Source: Pseudomonas vanderleydeniana | Lineage (GTDB): Bacteria; Pseudomonadota; Gammaproteobacteria; Pseudomonadales; Pseudomonadaceae | Reading direction: 5' to 3' | Assembly (NCBI RefSeq): GCF_014268755.2 | Contig: NZ_CP077093.1 | Location: 434,001-498,000, forward strand | DNA length: 64,000 nucleotides | Part shown: piece by piece, positions 46,310 through 55,837 of the stretch | How the letters are laid out: each line of letters starts with the position of its first letter | Position numbering within the stretch: the first letter of the stretch is position 1 | Notes under the pieces: model-generated | What the model saw: only the letters and a program-made list of their open reading frames with translations | The model's database searches: none | What the model was told of the DNA's origin: nothing | Translations under genes and position numbers: made by a program

Positions 46310-46519
46310 GAGACGGACCTTCTATGCATATTCCTAAAGGTTAGTTTATTTAATTTTTATGCGCGTTTAGGGTATATGAACCGGACCACCGGACCCGTTT
46401 GATTTCGTCGGTATCGCCTTCGCGATGCCTCCATGAGAGAGATGAGGTAGGTATGGTCAGGAACACAATCACCCTTGTGCAGATCGCCGGGGCATTGCGC
46501 ACGCCACGGAGTGGCGCTG

Positions 46520-47761
46520 ATGTCTAACTTGAACGAGGCACAGGTCCACAGCGACCAGGACATTGCGCCGCTGCTGCTGCCGGCACGGGTGCTGCGCAAC
46601 GATGCCGAAGCCCTGCAGGCCGCCCGCGAGCTGGCCGAGGTGGCCCGTCTGCAGGCCGCCCGGCGTGACCAGCAACGCAAGCTGCCCTGGGCCGAGATCG
46701 AGCAGTTCACCCGCAGTGGCCTGGGCAGCATCACCATCCCCCGTGAATTCGGCGGCCCCCAGGTGTCCTTCGTGACCGTGGCCGAGGTGTTCGCGATCAT
46801 TTCCGCCGCCGACCCGGCCCTGGGGCAGATCCCGCAGAACCAGTTCGGCATCCTCCAGGCGCTGCTCGGCACTGCCACCGAGCGGCAGAAGAAGCAGCTG
46901 TTCCAGAGCGTGCTCGATGGCTGGCGCATCGGTAATGCCGGGCCTGAGCGTGGTACCCGCAACACCCTGGAGATCAAGACCCGGATCAGCGCCGACGGTG
47001 ACGGCTTCGTCATCAGCGGGCAGAAGTTCTACTCCACCGGTGCCCTGTTCGCCCATTGGGTGGCGGTCAAGGCGCTGGACGATGAGGGGCGCCAGGTCAT
47101 GGCCTTCGTGCGCCGTGGCACGCCGGGCCTGCGGGTGGTCGATGACTGGTCCGGCTTCGGCCAGCGCACCACCGCCAGCGGCACCGTGCTGCTGAACGAT
47201 GTGCGGGTCGAGGCGGAAAACGTCGTCGAGAACTGGCGCCAGGGTGCCACGCCGAACATTCAGGGCGCTGTCTCGCAACTGATCCAGGCCGCCATCGATG
47301 CCGGGATCGCCCGTGCCGCCATCGATGACAGCATCGCCTTCGTCCGCGAGCGGTCGCGGCCGTGGGTCGACGCCAAGGTCGAAAGGGCCAGTGATGACCT
47401 GTATGTCATCGCCGATATCGGCAAGCTGAAGATCGAACTGCATGCCGCCGAGGCGCTGCTGCGCAAGGCCGGGCAGGTACTGGACCAGATCAGTGCCGGG
47501 CCGGTGGACGCCGCTGCCGCCGCGCGGGCCTCGATCGTCGTGGCCGAAGCCAAGGTGCTCACCACCGAAATCTCCCTGCTGGCCAGCGAGAAGCTGTTCG
47601 AACTGGCCGGCAGCCGCGCCACCCTCGCCGAGTTCAACCTCGACCGGCACTGGCGCAACGCACGCGTGCATACCCTGCATGACCCGGTGCGCTGGAAGTA
47701 TCACGCCGTTGGCGCCTATCGCCTCAACGGCACCTTGCCCGCCCGCCATTCCTGGATCTGA
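46520..47761 (+). CDS. SfnB/DszC-family flavin monooxygenase, paralogue 1
   Basis: A 413-residue protein with the acyl-CoA dehydrogenase fold used by DszC/SfnB, FMNH2-dependent oxidases of organic sulfur compounds. Landmarks are LGSITIPREFGGPQVSFVTV, LGQIPQNQFGILQAL, GQKFYSTGALFAHWV, WSGFGQRTTASGTV and the C-terminal RHWRNARVHTLHDPVRWKYHAVG, characteristic of this sulfur-acquisition branch. GGAG at 46508 sets the ATG at 46520. It lies 20 bases before its paralogue, in an operon that ends with a DszA-like monooxygenase. The substrate (sulfone, sulfoxide or sulfonate) is unknown; FMNH2 could come from SsuE. Confidence 0.9.
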   Translation: MSNLNEAQVHSDQDIAPLLLPARVLRNDAEALQAARELAEVARLQAARRDQQRKLPWAEIEQFTRSGLGSITIPREFGGPQVSFVTVAEVFAIISAADPALGQIPQNQFGILQALLGTATERQKKQLFQSVLDGWRIGNAGPERGTRNTLEIKTRISADGDGFVISGQKFYSTGALFAHWVAVKALDDEGRQVMAFVRRGTPGLRVVDDWSGFGQRTTASGTVLLNDVRVEAENVVENWRQGATPNIQGAVSQLIQAAIDAGIARAAIDDSIAFVRERSRPWVDAKVERASDDLYVIADIGKLKIELHAAEALLRKAGQVLDQISAGPVDAAAAARASIVVAEAKVLTTEISLLASEKLFELAGSRATLAEFNLDRHWRNARVHTLHDPVRWKYHAVGAYRLNGTLPARHSWI

Positions 47762-47781
47762 CCAGACCTCTGGAGACACCC

Positions 47782-48978
47782 ATGTCACAGTTTTCCCCAC
47801 GCGTCGCGGTCATCTCCAGCGACGAGCAAGCCCTGATCGTCGCCAGCGACCTGGCCGAGGATTTCAAGCGCGACAGCCAACTGCGCGACCGTGAACGGCG
47901 CCTGCCGCTGCCCGAGCTGGAAGTGTTTTCCCGCTCCGGCCTGTGGGGCATCAGCGTGCCAAAAGAGTACGGGGGTGCCGGGGTGTCGAACGTCACCCTG
48001 GCCAAGGTCACGCAACTGATCGCCGAGGCCGACGCCTCCCTCGGGCAGATTCCACAGAACCATTTCTACGCCCTCGAAGTGCTGCGGGTGAATGGCAACG
48101 AGGCGCAGAAACGCCGGCTGTATGCCGAGGTCCTGGCCGGTCGCCGTTTCGGCAATGCGCTGGCCGAACTGGGCACGAAAACCGCCCACGACCGGGTCAC
48201 CCACCTGCGCCGTGACGGCGAGGGCTATCGCATCAATGGGCGCAAGTTCTATTCGACCGGTTCGCTCTATGCCCAGCGCATTCCCACCTCGGTGGTGGAC
48301 GAGCAGGGCGTGCAGCAACTGGCCTTCGTCCCGCGCGACAGCGCCGGGCTGACGGTGATCGACGACTGGACCGGTTTCGGCCAGCGCACCACCGGCAGTG
48401 GCTCGGTGGTGTTCGAGGATGTGTTCGTTGCCGCCGAGGACGTGATCCCGTTCCAGAGCGCCTTCGAACGCCCGACACCGGTCGGGCCGCTGGCGCAGAT
48501 CCTCCATGCGGCCATCGACACCGGCATCGCCCGGGCGGCCTACGAGGATGCCCTGCATTTCGTCCGTACCCGCACCCGGCCGTGGATCGATTCGGGTATC
48601 GAAAAGGCGGTCGACGACCCGCTGACACTCAAGAGCATCGGTCACCTGAGCATCCGCCTGAGTGCAACCGAAGCGCTACTGGAGCGCGCTGGCGAGTTTC
48701 TCGACCGGGCCCAGGCCGACACCAATGCCGACAGCGTGGCGGCGGCGTCGATCGCTGTCGCCGAGGTCCGGGCGATCAGCACGGAAATCTCCCTGGCCGC
48801 CGGCAGCACCCTGTTCGAACTGGCCGGCAGCCAGGCGACCCTGGCCGAACACGGCCTCGACCGGCACTGGCGCAATGCCCGGGTGCACACGCTGCACGAC
48901 CCGGTGCGCTGGAAGTATCACGCGGTGGGCAACTACTACCTCAATGATGAAAACCCGCCACTGCGGGGGACTATCTGA
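47782..48978 (+). CDS. SfnB/DszC-family flavin monooxygenase, paralogue 2
   Basis: A 398-residue paralogue of the preceding protein, with LWGISVPKEYGGAGVSNVTL, LGQIPQNHFYALEVL, GRKFYSTGSLYAQRI, WTGFGQRTTGSGSV and the same C-terminal RHWRNARVHTLHDPVRWKYHAVG. Two different copies in tandem suggest either two substrates or two successive oxidations, for example sulfide to sulfoxide to sulfone. Its stop overlaps the ATG of the DszA-like gene (TGATG), so they are translationally coupled. Confidence 0.9.
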   Translation: MSQFSPRVAVISSDEQALIVASDLAEDFKRDSQLRDRERRLPLPELEVFSRSGLWGISVPKEYGGAGVSNVTLAKVTQLIAEADASLGQIPQNHFYALEVLRVNGNEAQKRRLYAEVLAGRRFGNALAELGTKTAHDRVTHLRRDGEGYRINGRKFYSTGSLYAQRIPTSVVDEQGVQQLAFVPRDSAGLTVIDDWTGFGQRTTGSGSVVFEDVFVAAEDVIPFQSAFERPTPVGPLAQILHAAIDTGIARAAYEDALHFVRTRTRPWIDSGIEKAVDDPLTLKSIGHLSIRLSATEALLERAGEFLDRAQADTNADSVAAASIAVAEVRAISTEISLAAGSTLFELAGSQATLAEHGLDRHWRNARVHTLHDPVRWKYHAVGNYYLNDENPPLRGTI

Positions 48979-50339
48979 TGAGCAAGAAAAAGATCCTGCT
49001 CAATGCCTTCAACATGAACTGCATCGGGCATATCAACCATGGCCTGTGGACCCACCCACGGGACAATTCGGCCCGCTACAAGACCATCGAGTACTGGACC
49101 GAACTGGCGCAGTTGCTCGAGCGCGGGCTGTTCGACGGTCTGTTCATCGCCGATATCGTCGGGGTCTACGACGTCTACCAGCAGTCGGTGGACGTGCCGC
49201 TGCGCGAGTCGATCCAGCTGCCGGTCAACGACCCGTTGCTGCTGGTCTCGGCCATGGCTGCGGTGACGAAAAACCTCGGCTTCGGCCTGACCGCCAACCT
49301 GACCTACGAGACGCCATACCTGTTCGCCCGTCGGTTGTCGACGCTCGACCACCTGAGTCGCGGCCGGGTCGGCTGGAACATCGTCACCGGCTACCTCGAC
49401 AGCGCCGCCAAGGCGATGGGCCTGGAGGCCCAGGCCGAGCACGACCGCCGCTACGATCAGGCCGACGAGTACCTGGAAGTGCTCTACAAGCTGCTGGAAG
49501 GCAGCTGGGAGAACGACGCGGTGGTCAACGATCCGGTACGGCGGGTCTATGCCGAGCCGGGCAAGGTGCACAAGGTGCGACACAAGGGCGAGTTCTACCA
49601 GGTGGAGGGTTATCACCTCTGCGAGCCGTCGCCGCAGCGCACACCGGTGCTGTTCCAGGCCGGCAGTTCCGAGCGCGGCCTGTTGTTCGCCGGCCGACAT
49701 GCCGAGTGCGTGTTCATCAGCGGGCAGAACAAGGCGGCGACCCGGGCGCAGGTGGACAAGGTCCGCGCCAGTGCCGAGGCGGCAGGGCGCGACGGCCAGG
49801 CGATCAAGGTGTTCATGGGTATCAACGTGATCGTCGGCGAGACCGAAGCGGCGGCCTGGGCCAAGCATGCCGAGTACCTGGGCTATGCCAGTGCCGAAGC
49901 CGGGGTGGCGCACTTCTCGGCGTCCACCGGGATCGATTTTTCCGAGTACGAACTGGACGAACCGATCCAGTACGTGAAGAGCAACGCGATCCAGTCGGCG
50001 ACCCGCAACCTGCAGAACAACGACTGGACCCGGCGCAAGCTGCTGGAGCAGCACGCCCTGGGCGGGCGCTATATCACCGTGGTCGGTTCGCCGAGCCAGG
50101 TCGCCGACGAGCTGGAATCGTGGATTGCCGAGACCGGCCTGGACGGCTTCAACCTGACCCGCATCGTCACCCCGGAAAGCTACGAGGACTTCATCGACCT
50201 GGTGATTCCCGAACTGCAGCGGCGCGGCTCGTACAAGACCGCCTATGAGCAGGGGACGTTGCGCGAAAAGCTGTTCGGTGAGGGCGCGCATCTGCCGCCG
50301 GAGCATGCGGGATCGACCTATCGTCAGCCAACCGCCTGA
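48978..50339 (+). CDS. NtaA/DszA-family FMN-dependent monooxygenase
   Basis: A 453-residue luciferase-like monooxygenase. LNAFNMNCIGHINHGLWTHP begins the barrel. GLFDGLFIADIVGVYDVY, NLTYETPYLFARRLSTLDHLSRGRVGWNIVTGYLDSAAK and PVLFQAGSSERGLLFAGRHAECVFIS are all typical of DszA/SnaA/NtaA enzymes. DszA-type enzymes cleave the C-S bond of a sulfone made by DszC-type enzymes. The coupling to two DszC-like proteins therefore suggests a complete oxidise-then-cleave route for an unknown organosulfur compound, ending in sulfite. Coupled to the upstream gene. Confidence 0.9.
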   Translation: MSKKKILLNAFNMNCIGHINHGLWTHPRDNSARYKTIEYWTELAQLLERGLFDGLFIADIVGVYDVYQQSVDVPLRESIQLPVNDPLLLVSAMAAVTKNLGFGLTANLTYETPYLFARRLSTLDHLSRGRVGWNIVTGYLDSAAKAMGLEAQAEHDRRYDQADEYLEVLYKLLEGSWENDAVVNDPVRRVYAEPGKVHKVRHKGEFYQVEGYHLCEPSPQRTPVLFQAGSSERGLLFAGRHAECVFISGQNKAATRAQVDKVRASAEAAGRDGQAIKVFMGINVIVGETEAAAWAKHAEYLGYASAEAGVAHFSASTGIDFSEYELDEPIQYVKSNAIQSATRNLQNNDWTRRKLLEQHALGGRYITVVGSPSQVADELESWIAETGLDGFNLTRIVTPESYEDFIDLVIPELQRRGSYKTAYEQGTLREKLFGEGAHLPPEHAGSTYRQPTA

Positions 50340-50377
50340 AAGGTGACGAGCGAGCCTTTTGTGGTGAGCGGGCTTTT

Positions 50378-50542
50378 TGTGGCGAGCGGGCTTGTCGGGA
50401 CGCCGCACCGCCGCGCTGGGCTGCAAGGCAGCCCCAGCCCCTGCACCACCGATCTGCCTGATGCACTGGGGTTGGCTGTTTCAGGGCCGCTTCGCGCCCC
50501 AGCGCGGCGGTGCGGCGTCCCGACAAGCCCGCTCGCCACAGG
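50378..50542. repeat. REP pair (family 1 variant)
   Basis: TGTGGCGAGCGGGCTTGTCG / CGACAAGCCCGCTCGCCACA, exact complements with inner CGGGACGCCGCACCGCCGCG arms. In the 342-base gap between the monooxygenase operon and metQNI; an additional half copy precedes at 50357. No gene is seen in the gap. Confidence 0.88.
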
Positions 50543-50681
50543 AGGTTTGCCCAGCACAACAGGTTTGCCCAATGGAACAAGTCTGCTCCCACAGAAAATT
50601 TATGCGCCACCAGCAGGCAAGCCACGCATCACACGCCCGAAGTGAACGACCCGATTCTTTATGACTGATTGGAACCCCATC

Positions 50682-51491
50682 ATGAAAACAATACGCTTCA
50701 CTCAGCCAGTCAAGGCACTGGCCCTCGCCCTCGGCCTGTTCAGCGTCGCCGCCCACGCCGCCGACGCCCCACTCAAGGTCGGTACCACCGCCGCCTTCGC
50801 CATCCCGCTGGAAGCCGCCGTGGAAGAGGCCGGCAAACAGGGCCTGAAGGTCGAGCTGGTGGAGTTCACCGACTGGATCGCACCCAACGTCAGCCTTGCT
50901 GCCGGCGATATCGACGTGAACTACTTCCAGCACATCCCGTTCCTGGAAAACGCCAAGGCCGCCGCCGGTTTCGACCTGGTGCCCTTTGCCCCGGGGATCA
51001 TCAACAACGTCGGCCTCTACTCGAAGCAGTACAAGAGCTTCGCCGAGCTGCCCGAGGGCGCGACCGTGGCCATCGCCAACGACCCGATCAACAGCGGTCG
51101 TGGCCTGCAGCTGCTGGCCAAGGCCGGCCTGATCACCCTCAAGCCCGGCGTCGGCTACAAGGCCACCGAGGACGACATCGTCGCCAACCCGAAGAAGATC
51201 AAGATTCTCCAGGTCGAGGCCGTGCAACTGGTACGGGCCTACGACGACGCCGACCTGGTGCAGGGCTACCCGGCCTACATTCGCCTGGCGAAGAGCTTCG
51301 ACGCCGGCTCCGCGCTGCTGTTCGACGGCCTCGACCACAAGGAGTACGTGATCCAGTTCGTCATCCAGCCGAAAGAGAAGAACGACCCGCGGCTGATCAA
51401 GTTCGTCGATATCTACCAACATTCGCCCGCCGTGCGCGCTGCCCTGGATAAAGCCCATGGCAAGCTGTACCAGGCCGGCTGGGAAGGCTGA
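50682..51491 (+). CDS. metQ: Methionine-binding protein MetQ
   Basis: A 269-residue NlpA/MetQ-family binding protein. The signal peptide ([20 protein letters not shown]) ends HAADAP without a lipobox. Mature landmarks are [51 protein letters not shown] and [21 protein letters not shown]. It is divergent from the orphan homologue at 20311, so ligands may differ (methionine, its sulfoxide or another thio-compound). One base separates it from metN. It follows the monooxygenase operon, so it may import that operon's substrate. Confidence 0.88.
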   Translation: MKTIRFTQPVKALALALGLFSVAAHAADAPLKVGTTAAFAIPLEAAVEEAGKQGLKVELVEFTDWIAPNVSLAAGDIDVNYFQHIPFLENAKAAAGFDLVPFAPGIINNVGLYSKQYKSFAELPEGATVAIANDPINSGRGLQLLAKAGLITLKPGVGYKATEDDIVANPKKIKILQVEAVQLVRAYDDADLVQGYPAYIRLAKSFDAGSALLFDGLDHKEYVIQFVIQPKEKNDPRLIKFVDIYQHSPAVRAALDKAHGKLYQAGWEG

Positions 51492-51492
51492 C

Positions 51493-52614
51493 ATGAGTGT
51501 CGCCAGCCTCCAGCGCCCGCAGGCCCAGGTGCCACGCGCGGCCGAACAGACCGAGCTGCATCCCGAGCTCAACCGTGCCCACGTGCGCTTCATCGGCGTG
51601 GGCAAGACCTACGACGGCCACCACGGCCCGGTGCACGCCCTGCAAGGCATCGACCTGGTGATCCAGCGCGGCGAGGTGTTCGGCATCATCGGCCGCAGCG
51701 GCGCCGGCAAGTCATCGCTGATCCGCACCATCAACCGCCTGGAGCAACCCAGCTCGGGGCGGGTACTGATCGACCAGGTGGACATCGGCGAGTTCGACGA
51801 AGACCGCCTGGTGGAGCTGCGGCGGCGGGTCGGCATGATCTTCCAGCACTTCAACCTGATGTCGGCCAAGACCGTCTGGCAGAACGTCGAGCTGCCGTTG
51901 AAGGTGGCCGGGGTACCCAGGCTCGCGCGTGAGCAGAAGGTGCGCGAGCTGCTGGAGCTGGTCGGCCTGCGGGACAAGCACAAGGCCTATCCGGCGCAGT
52001 TGTCGGGTGGGCAGAAACAGCGGGTGGGGATTGCCCGGGCGCTGGTGCATGACCCGGCGATCCTGCTGTGCGACGAGGCGACGTCGGCGCTCGACCCGGA
52101 GACCACCCAGTCGATTCTTGGCCTGCTGCGCGAGATCAACCAGCGGTTGGGGCTGACCGTGGTGCTGATCACCCACGAGATGTCGGTGATCCGCGAGATC
52201 TGTGATCGCGTGGTGGTGCTCGAGCGCGGCAAGGTGGTCGAGCAGGGGCCGGTGTGGCAGGTATTCGGTGACCCGCAGCATGAGGTCAGCCGGACCTTGC
52301 TCGCGCCGCTGCAGCACGCGCTGCCGGAGGAGCTGCAGGGCCGCTTGCGGGCGCAGCCGGAATCGGCGGAGGCGGCCGTGGTGCTGCGTTTGCAGTTCAC
52401 CGGCAGTGCCAGTGACGAGCCGGACCTGGCCGCACTGTTCAGTGCCCTCGGTGGGCGGGTGCGGCTGTTGCAGGGCGGCGTCGAACGGATCCAGGGGCAT
52501 GCCCTGGGGCAACTGCTGCTGTCGGTGAGCGGGTCGCCGCTGGATGCCGAGGCGCTGCGCCAGCGCGCTGCCCGTTGGGCGCAACAGGTGGAGGTACTCG
52601 GTCATGTGGCTTGA
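51493..52614 (+). CDS. metN: Methionine importer ATP-binding protein MetN
   Basis: A 373-residue ABC ATPase. Walker A is GRSGAGKSS (67-75), Q-loop [18 protein letters not shown], signature [15 protein letters not shown], Walker [17 protein letters not shown] and H-loop [11 protein letters not shown]. The C-terminal NIL domain ([20 protein letters not shown]...), which binds methionine and inhibits transport, is present. About 30 extra residues precede the usual N-terminus. The ATG at 51493 follows GGGAAGG. It overlaps metI by 11 bases. Confidence 0.93.
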   Translation: MSVASLQRPQAQVPRAAEQTELHPELNRAHVRFIGVGKTYDGHHGPVHALQGIDLVIQRGEVFGIIGRSGAGKSSLIRTINRLEQPSSGRVLIDQVDIGEFDEDRLVELRRRVGMIFQHFNLMSAKTVWQNVELPLKVAGVPRLAREQKVRELLELVGLRDKHKAYPAQLSGGQKQRVGIARALVHDPAILLCDEATSALDPETTQSILGLLREINQRLGLTVVLITHEMSVIREICDRVVVLERGKVVEQGPVWQVFGDPQHEVSRTLLAPLQHALPEELQGRLRAQPESAEAAVVLRLQFTGSASDEPDLAALFSALGGRVRLLQGGVERIQGHALGQLLLSVSGSPLDAEALRQRAARWAQQVEVLGHVA

Positions 52615-53248
52615 TCGGTTGTGGCAGGGGGTGATCGACACCTTCCTGATGGTCGGCGTGTCGTCGCTGATCGCGCTGTTGCTGGGCATTCCGCTGGCGG
52701 TGATCCTGGTCACCAGCCACAAGGGCGGCATCTACGAGGCACCGGCGGTGAACCGGGTGCTGGGGGCGTTCGTCAACCTGTTCCGCTCGATTCCGTTCCT
52801 GATCCTGATGGTGGCGCTGATCCCGTTTACCCGGCTGATCGTCGGCACCACCTATGGCGTGTGGGCGGCCGTGGTACCACTGACCATCGCGGCCACGCCG
52901 TTCTTCGCGCGGATCGCCGAGGTCAGCCTGCGCGAGGTCGACCATGGCCTGATCGAGGCGGCGCAGGCCATGGGCTGTCGGCGCTGGCATATCGTCTGGC
53001 ACGTGCTGCTGCCCGAGGCGTTGCCGGGGATCGTCGGCGGTTTCACCATCACCCTGGTGACCATGATCAACTCCTCGGCAATGGCCGGTGCGATCGGCGC
53101 GGGTGGGTTGGGCGACATCGCCTATCGCTATGGCTACCAGCGCTTCGACAGCCAGGTGATGCTGACGGTGATCGTGCTGCTGGTGATCCTGGTGGCGGCG
53201 ATCCAGTTCGGTGGGGATCGGTTGGCGCGGGTGCTCAACAAGCGCTGA
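52604..53248 (+). CDS. metI: Methionine importer permease MetI
   Basis: A 214-residue permease with five membrane helices, [18 protein letters not shown] after helix 2, and the EAA loop [28 protein letters not shown]. The start overlaps the end of metN. Completes MetNIQ. Confidence 0.93.
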   Translation: MWLDRLWQGVIDTFLMVGVSSLIALLLGIPLAVILVTSHKGGIYEAPAVNRVLGAFVNLFRSIPFLILMVALIPFTRLIVGTTYGVWAAVVPLTIAATPFFARIAEVSLREVDHGLIEAAQAMGCRRWHIVWHVLLPEALPGIVGGFTITLVTMINSSAMAGAIGAGGLGDIAYRYGYQRFDSQVMLTVIVLLVILVAAIQFGGDRLARVLNKR

Positions 53249-53271
53249 GATATCTGGCGCCTGGAAGATCG

Positions 53272-53390
53272 CTTTCGCGGGCAAGCCACGCTCCTACAGG
53301 GCTTCGTCAAACACGGGACTCGTGTACGACGTCCCTCTGTAGGCGCAGGGCTTGTCGGGACGCCGAACCGCCGCGAAGGGTCCCTCTCGG
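53272..53390. repeat. REP pair (family 3)
   Basis: TTTCGCGGGCAAGCCACGCT...CTACAGG and a degenerate CTGTAGGCGCAGGGCTTGTC...CCGCGAAGG, between metI and the methyltransferase gene. Confidence 0.75.
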
Positions 53391-53451
53391 ACACAGCAGC
53401 AATCCGCAGGGTGATATATTCAGTTCACCCACCCCAACGCGCAGACCTCCG

Positions 53452-54081
53452 ATGAAAACCCTCGGCCCCGACGACCTCAACCAGATCGCCTCCACTACCC
53501 TCGGCCACTACAACCGTACCGCCGAAGGCTTCCGCGAAGGTACCCGCGACCACGACGTTAGCCAGAACATCGACGCCCTGTTGCGCCATATCCGGGGGGC
53601 GGCGCCGTTCACCATCCTCGATTTCGGCTGCGGCCCCGGTCGGGATCTCAAGACCTTCACCCGCCTGGGCCACACTGCCGTCGGCCTCGACGGTACCGAG
53701 CGTTTTGCGCAAATGGCCCGTGAGGACAGCGGTTGCGAGGTGCTGCAGCAGAACTTCCTCGAGCTGGACCTGCCAGCGCAACGTTTCGACGGCATCTTTG
53801 CCAATGCCGTGCTGTTCCATGTGCCCCTGCAGGAACTGCCGCGCGTTCTGGGGCAACTGCATGCCACGCTCAAGCCGGGCGGCGTGCTGTTCAGCTCCAA
53901 CCCGCGCGGGGAAAACCAGGAGGGTTGGAATGGTGAGCGTTATGGCTCGTATCACGACCTGGAGGCCTGGCAGGCGTTGCTGACGGCGGCAGGCTTCGTC
54001 GAACTGGAACACTACTATCGCCCGGCCGGGCTGCCGCGTGAGCAGCAGCCCTGGCTTGCCAGCGTCTGGCGCAAGATATAG
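53452..54081 (+). CDS. SAM-dependent methyltransferase (class I)
   Basis: A 209-residue methyltransferase. Motif I is ILDFGCGPGRDLK (55-67), the acidic end of strand 2 is GLDGTERF, and post-I FDGIFANAVLFHVPLQELPRVLGQ is typical of the Methyltransf_11/25 group. ATG at 53452 after a short GACCTCC gap; there is no strong ribosome site. It may use methionine-derived SAM, but no direct link to the met importer beyond position is visible. Acceptor unknown. Confidence 0.85.
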   Translation: MKTLGPDDLNQIASTTLGHYNRTAEGFREGTRDHDVSQNIDALLRHIRGAAPFTILDFGCGPGRDLKTFTRLGHTAVGLDGTERFAQMAREDSGCEVLQQNFLELDLPAQRFDGIFANAVLFHVPLQELPRVLGQLHATLKPGGVLFSSNPRGENQEGWNGERYGSYHDLEAWQALLTAAGFVELEHYYRPAGLPREQQPWLASVWRKI

Positions 54082-54117
54082 CGCGCCCTCTGGAGCTTGC
54101 GAGGGGTTGAACATTGA

Positions 54118-54193
54118 ATTGTCCATTCCTGAGTGACAGTCAAACCGATTTGAGCCGCTTTTTCCTTTTTCGGTGGCTCATTAATCTGGTCAC
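54118..54193 (+). promoter_or_regulatory. Conserved ycaC upstream region, copy 2
   Basis: Inverse of 40275-40350: GTCAAACCGATTTGAGCCGC, then CTTTTTCGGTGGCTCATTAA. Several substitutions, one of which breaks one side of the inverted repeat seen in copy 1. Confidence 0.6.
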
Positions 54194-54242
54194 AAGTTGA
54201 ACGACACAGCTTCCCACCACTTAAACGAAAAAGGATTCCACC

Positions 54243-54869
54243 ATGAGCAAGCCAACCTACAACCGCCTGAACAAAGACGACGCCGTAGTCCTGCTGGTCG
54301 ACCACCAGACCGGCCTGATTTCCCTGGTGCAGGACTTCTCGCCGAACGAGTTCAAGAACAACGTGTTGGCGTTGGCTGACCTCGCCAAGTTCTTCGACCT
54401 GCCGACCGTGCTGACCACCAGCTTCGAGCAAGGCCCGAACGGTCCGCTGGTTCCAGAGCTGAAAGAGATGTTCCCGGACGCGCCGTACATCGCCCGTCCC
54501 GGCCAGATCAACGCCTGGGACAACGAGGACTTCGTCAAGGCGATCAAGGCCACCGGCCGCAAGCAACTGATCATCGCCGGCGTGGTGACCGATGTTTGCG
54601 TGGCGTTCCCGACCCTGTCGGCGCTGGCTGAAGGTTTTGATGTGTTCGTGGTGACCGATGCTTCCGGTACCTTCAACACCACCGTGCAGCAGGCGGCGTG
54701 GAACCGCATGACCCAGGCTGGTGCGCAGATGATGAACTGGTTCTCGGTGGCCTGTGAGCTGCACCGCGACTGGCGCAACGACATCGAAGGCTTGGGCAAC
54801 CTGCTGTCGCAGCGGATCCCGAACTATCGCAACCTGATGAACAGCTACGCGGCACTGACAGCCCGCTGA
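54243..54869 (+). CDS. ycaC: YcaC-type isochorismatase-family hydrolase, copy 2
   Basis: A 208-residue protein identical to copy 1 (39604-40230, minus) except for one residue that I can see. At DNA level the first 170 or so coding bases are identical and scattered third-position changes follow, which suggests a recent duplication or gene conversion. Asp20 and Cys119 of the family active site are kept. Same terminator and upstream region, inverted. The substrate is unknown for the family. Confidence 0.92.
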   Translation: MSKPTYNRLNKDDAVVLLVDHQTGLISLVQDFSPNEFKNNVLALADLAKFFDLPTVLTTSFEQGPNGPLVPELKEMFPDAPYIARPGQINAWDNEDFVKAIKATGRKQLIIAGVVTDVCVAFPTLSALAEGFDVFVVTDASGTFNTTVQQAAWNRMTQAGAQMMNWFSVACELHRDWRNDIEGLGNLLSQRIPNYRNLMNSYAALTAR

Positions 54870-54886
54870 GTTTCCCCTGAACCACC

Positions 54887-54911
54887 AGGCCCGCCTTTGA
54901 GCGGGCCTTTT
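54887..54911 (+). terminator. Terminator of ycaC copy 2
   Basis: AGGCCCGC/GCGGGCCT stem and T-run, identical in core to the hairpin after copy 1. Confidence 0.88.
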
Positions 54912-54931
54912 GCTTTGTGGCGGCCAGACTC

Positions 54932-55526
54932 CGATCGTTCCCACGCTCGGCGTGGGAATGCCTCCCAGGGCGCTCTGGTGACGCGGAGCGTCACCGGCTG
55001 CATGCCCACGCAGAGCGTGGGCACGATCAGCCATGGGGACTATCCGATCGTTCCCACGGTCCCCGTGGGAACGCCTCCCAGGGCGCTCTGCGCCCGCCCA
55101 GGGGACGCAGAGCGTCACCGGCTGCATGTCCACGCCGAGCGTGGGCACGATCTGCCATGGGGGGCTATCCGATCGTTCCCACGGTCCCCGTGGGAACGCC
55201 TCCCAGGGCGCTCTGCACCCGTCCTGGTGACGCAGAGCGTCAACGGCTACATGCCCACGCAGAACGTGGGCACGATCAGCGATGGGGGCTATCCGATCGT
55301 TCCCACGGTCCCTGTGGGAACGCCTCCCAGGGCGCTCTGCACCCGTCCTGGTGACGCAGAGCATCACCGGCTGCATACCCACGCAGAGCGTGGGCACGAT
55401 CAGCCATGGGGACTATCCGATCGTTCCCACGGTCCCCGTGGGAACGCCTCCCAGGGCGCTCTGCGCCCGCCCAGGGGACGCAGAGCGTCACCGGCGGCAT
55501 GCCCACGCAGAGCGTGGGCACGATCA
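54932..55526. repeat. REPIN array B, five tandem units
   Basis: Units begin near 54932, 55046, 55171, 55294 and 55418. Each runs GATCGTTCCCACG... to ...GTGGGCACGATC, i.e. array A in reverse orientation with one more unit. It follows ycaC copy 2. The 683 bases between ycaC and the DUF6124 gene hold nothing else. Confidence 0.93.
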
Positions 55527-55552
55527 GCGATGGGGGCTGTTTACCCTGTGTT

Positions 55553-55837
55553 TCAGTGCTGCTGGCCCAGCAACCCATCCACTTGGCTTTGCGCCAACTC
55601 GATCAGATGTACCGAAGCCATCGCCAAGTGGTGCGGCATGCCACTCAGCTGCTCGGCGGACTCATAAGCGGTGGCGGCCGCCGAACGCAGGATCGAGTCG
55701 AGGTTGTTCAAGGTGTCTTCAAGGTAGGGTGTTTTGCTGATGGGGTCTGCTGGCTGCTCATAGTGAGCGAAGGCTCGCTCGGTAGCGGCTTGGAGTGCTG
55801 GATCGCTTTTTGGCGGGTTGGGTGTGACTTTGAACAT
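55553..55837 (-). CDS. DUF6124-family small protein
   Basis: A 94-residue protein starting MFKVTPNPPKSDPALQAATE and rich in predicted helix (SAEQLSGMPHHLAMASVHLIEL). The family is common and multi-copy in Pseudomonas and of unknown function. AGGAGCATCGCC lies before the ATG. Its 5' region is unusually structured and is described separately. It converges on REPIN array B. Confidence 0.78.
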   Translation of the reverse strand: MFKVTPNPPKSDPALQAATERAFAHYEQPADPISKTPYLEDTLNNLDSILRSAAATAYESAEQLSGMPHHLAMASVHLIELAQSQVDGLLGQQH

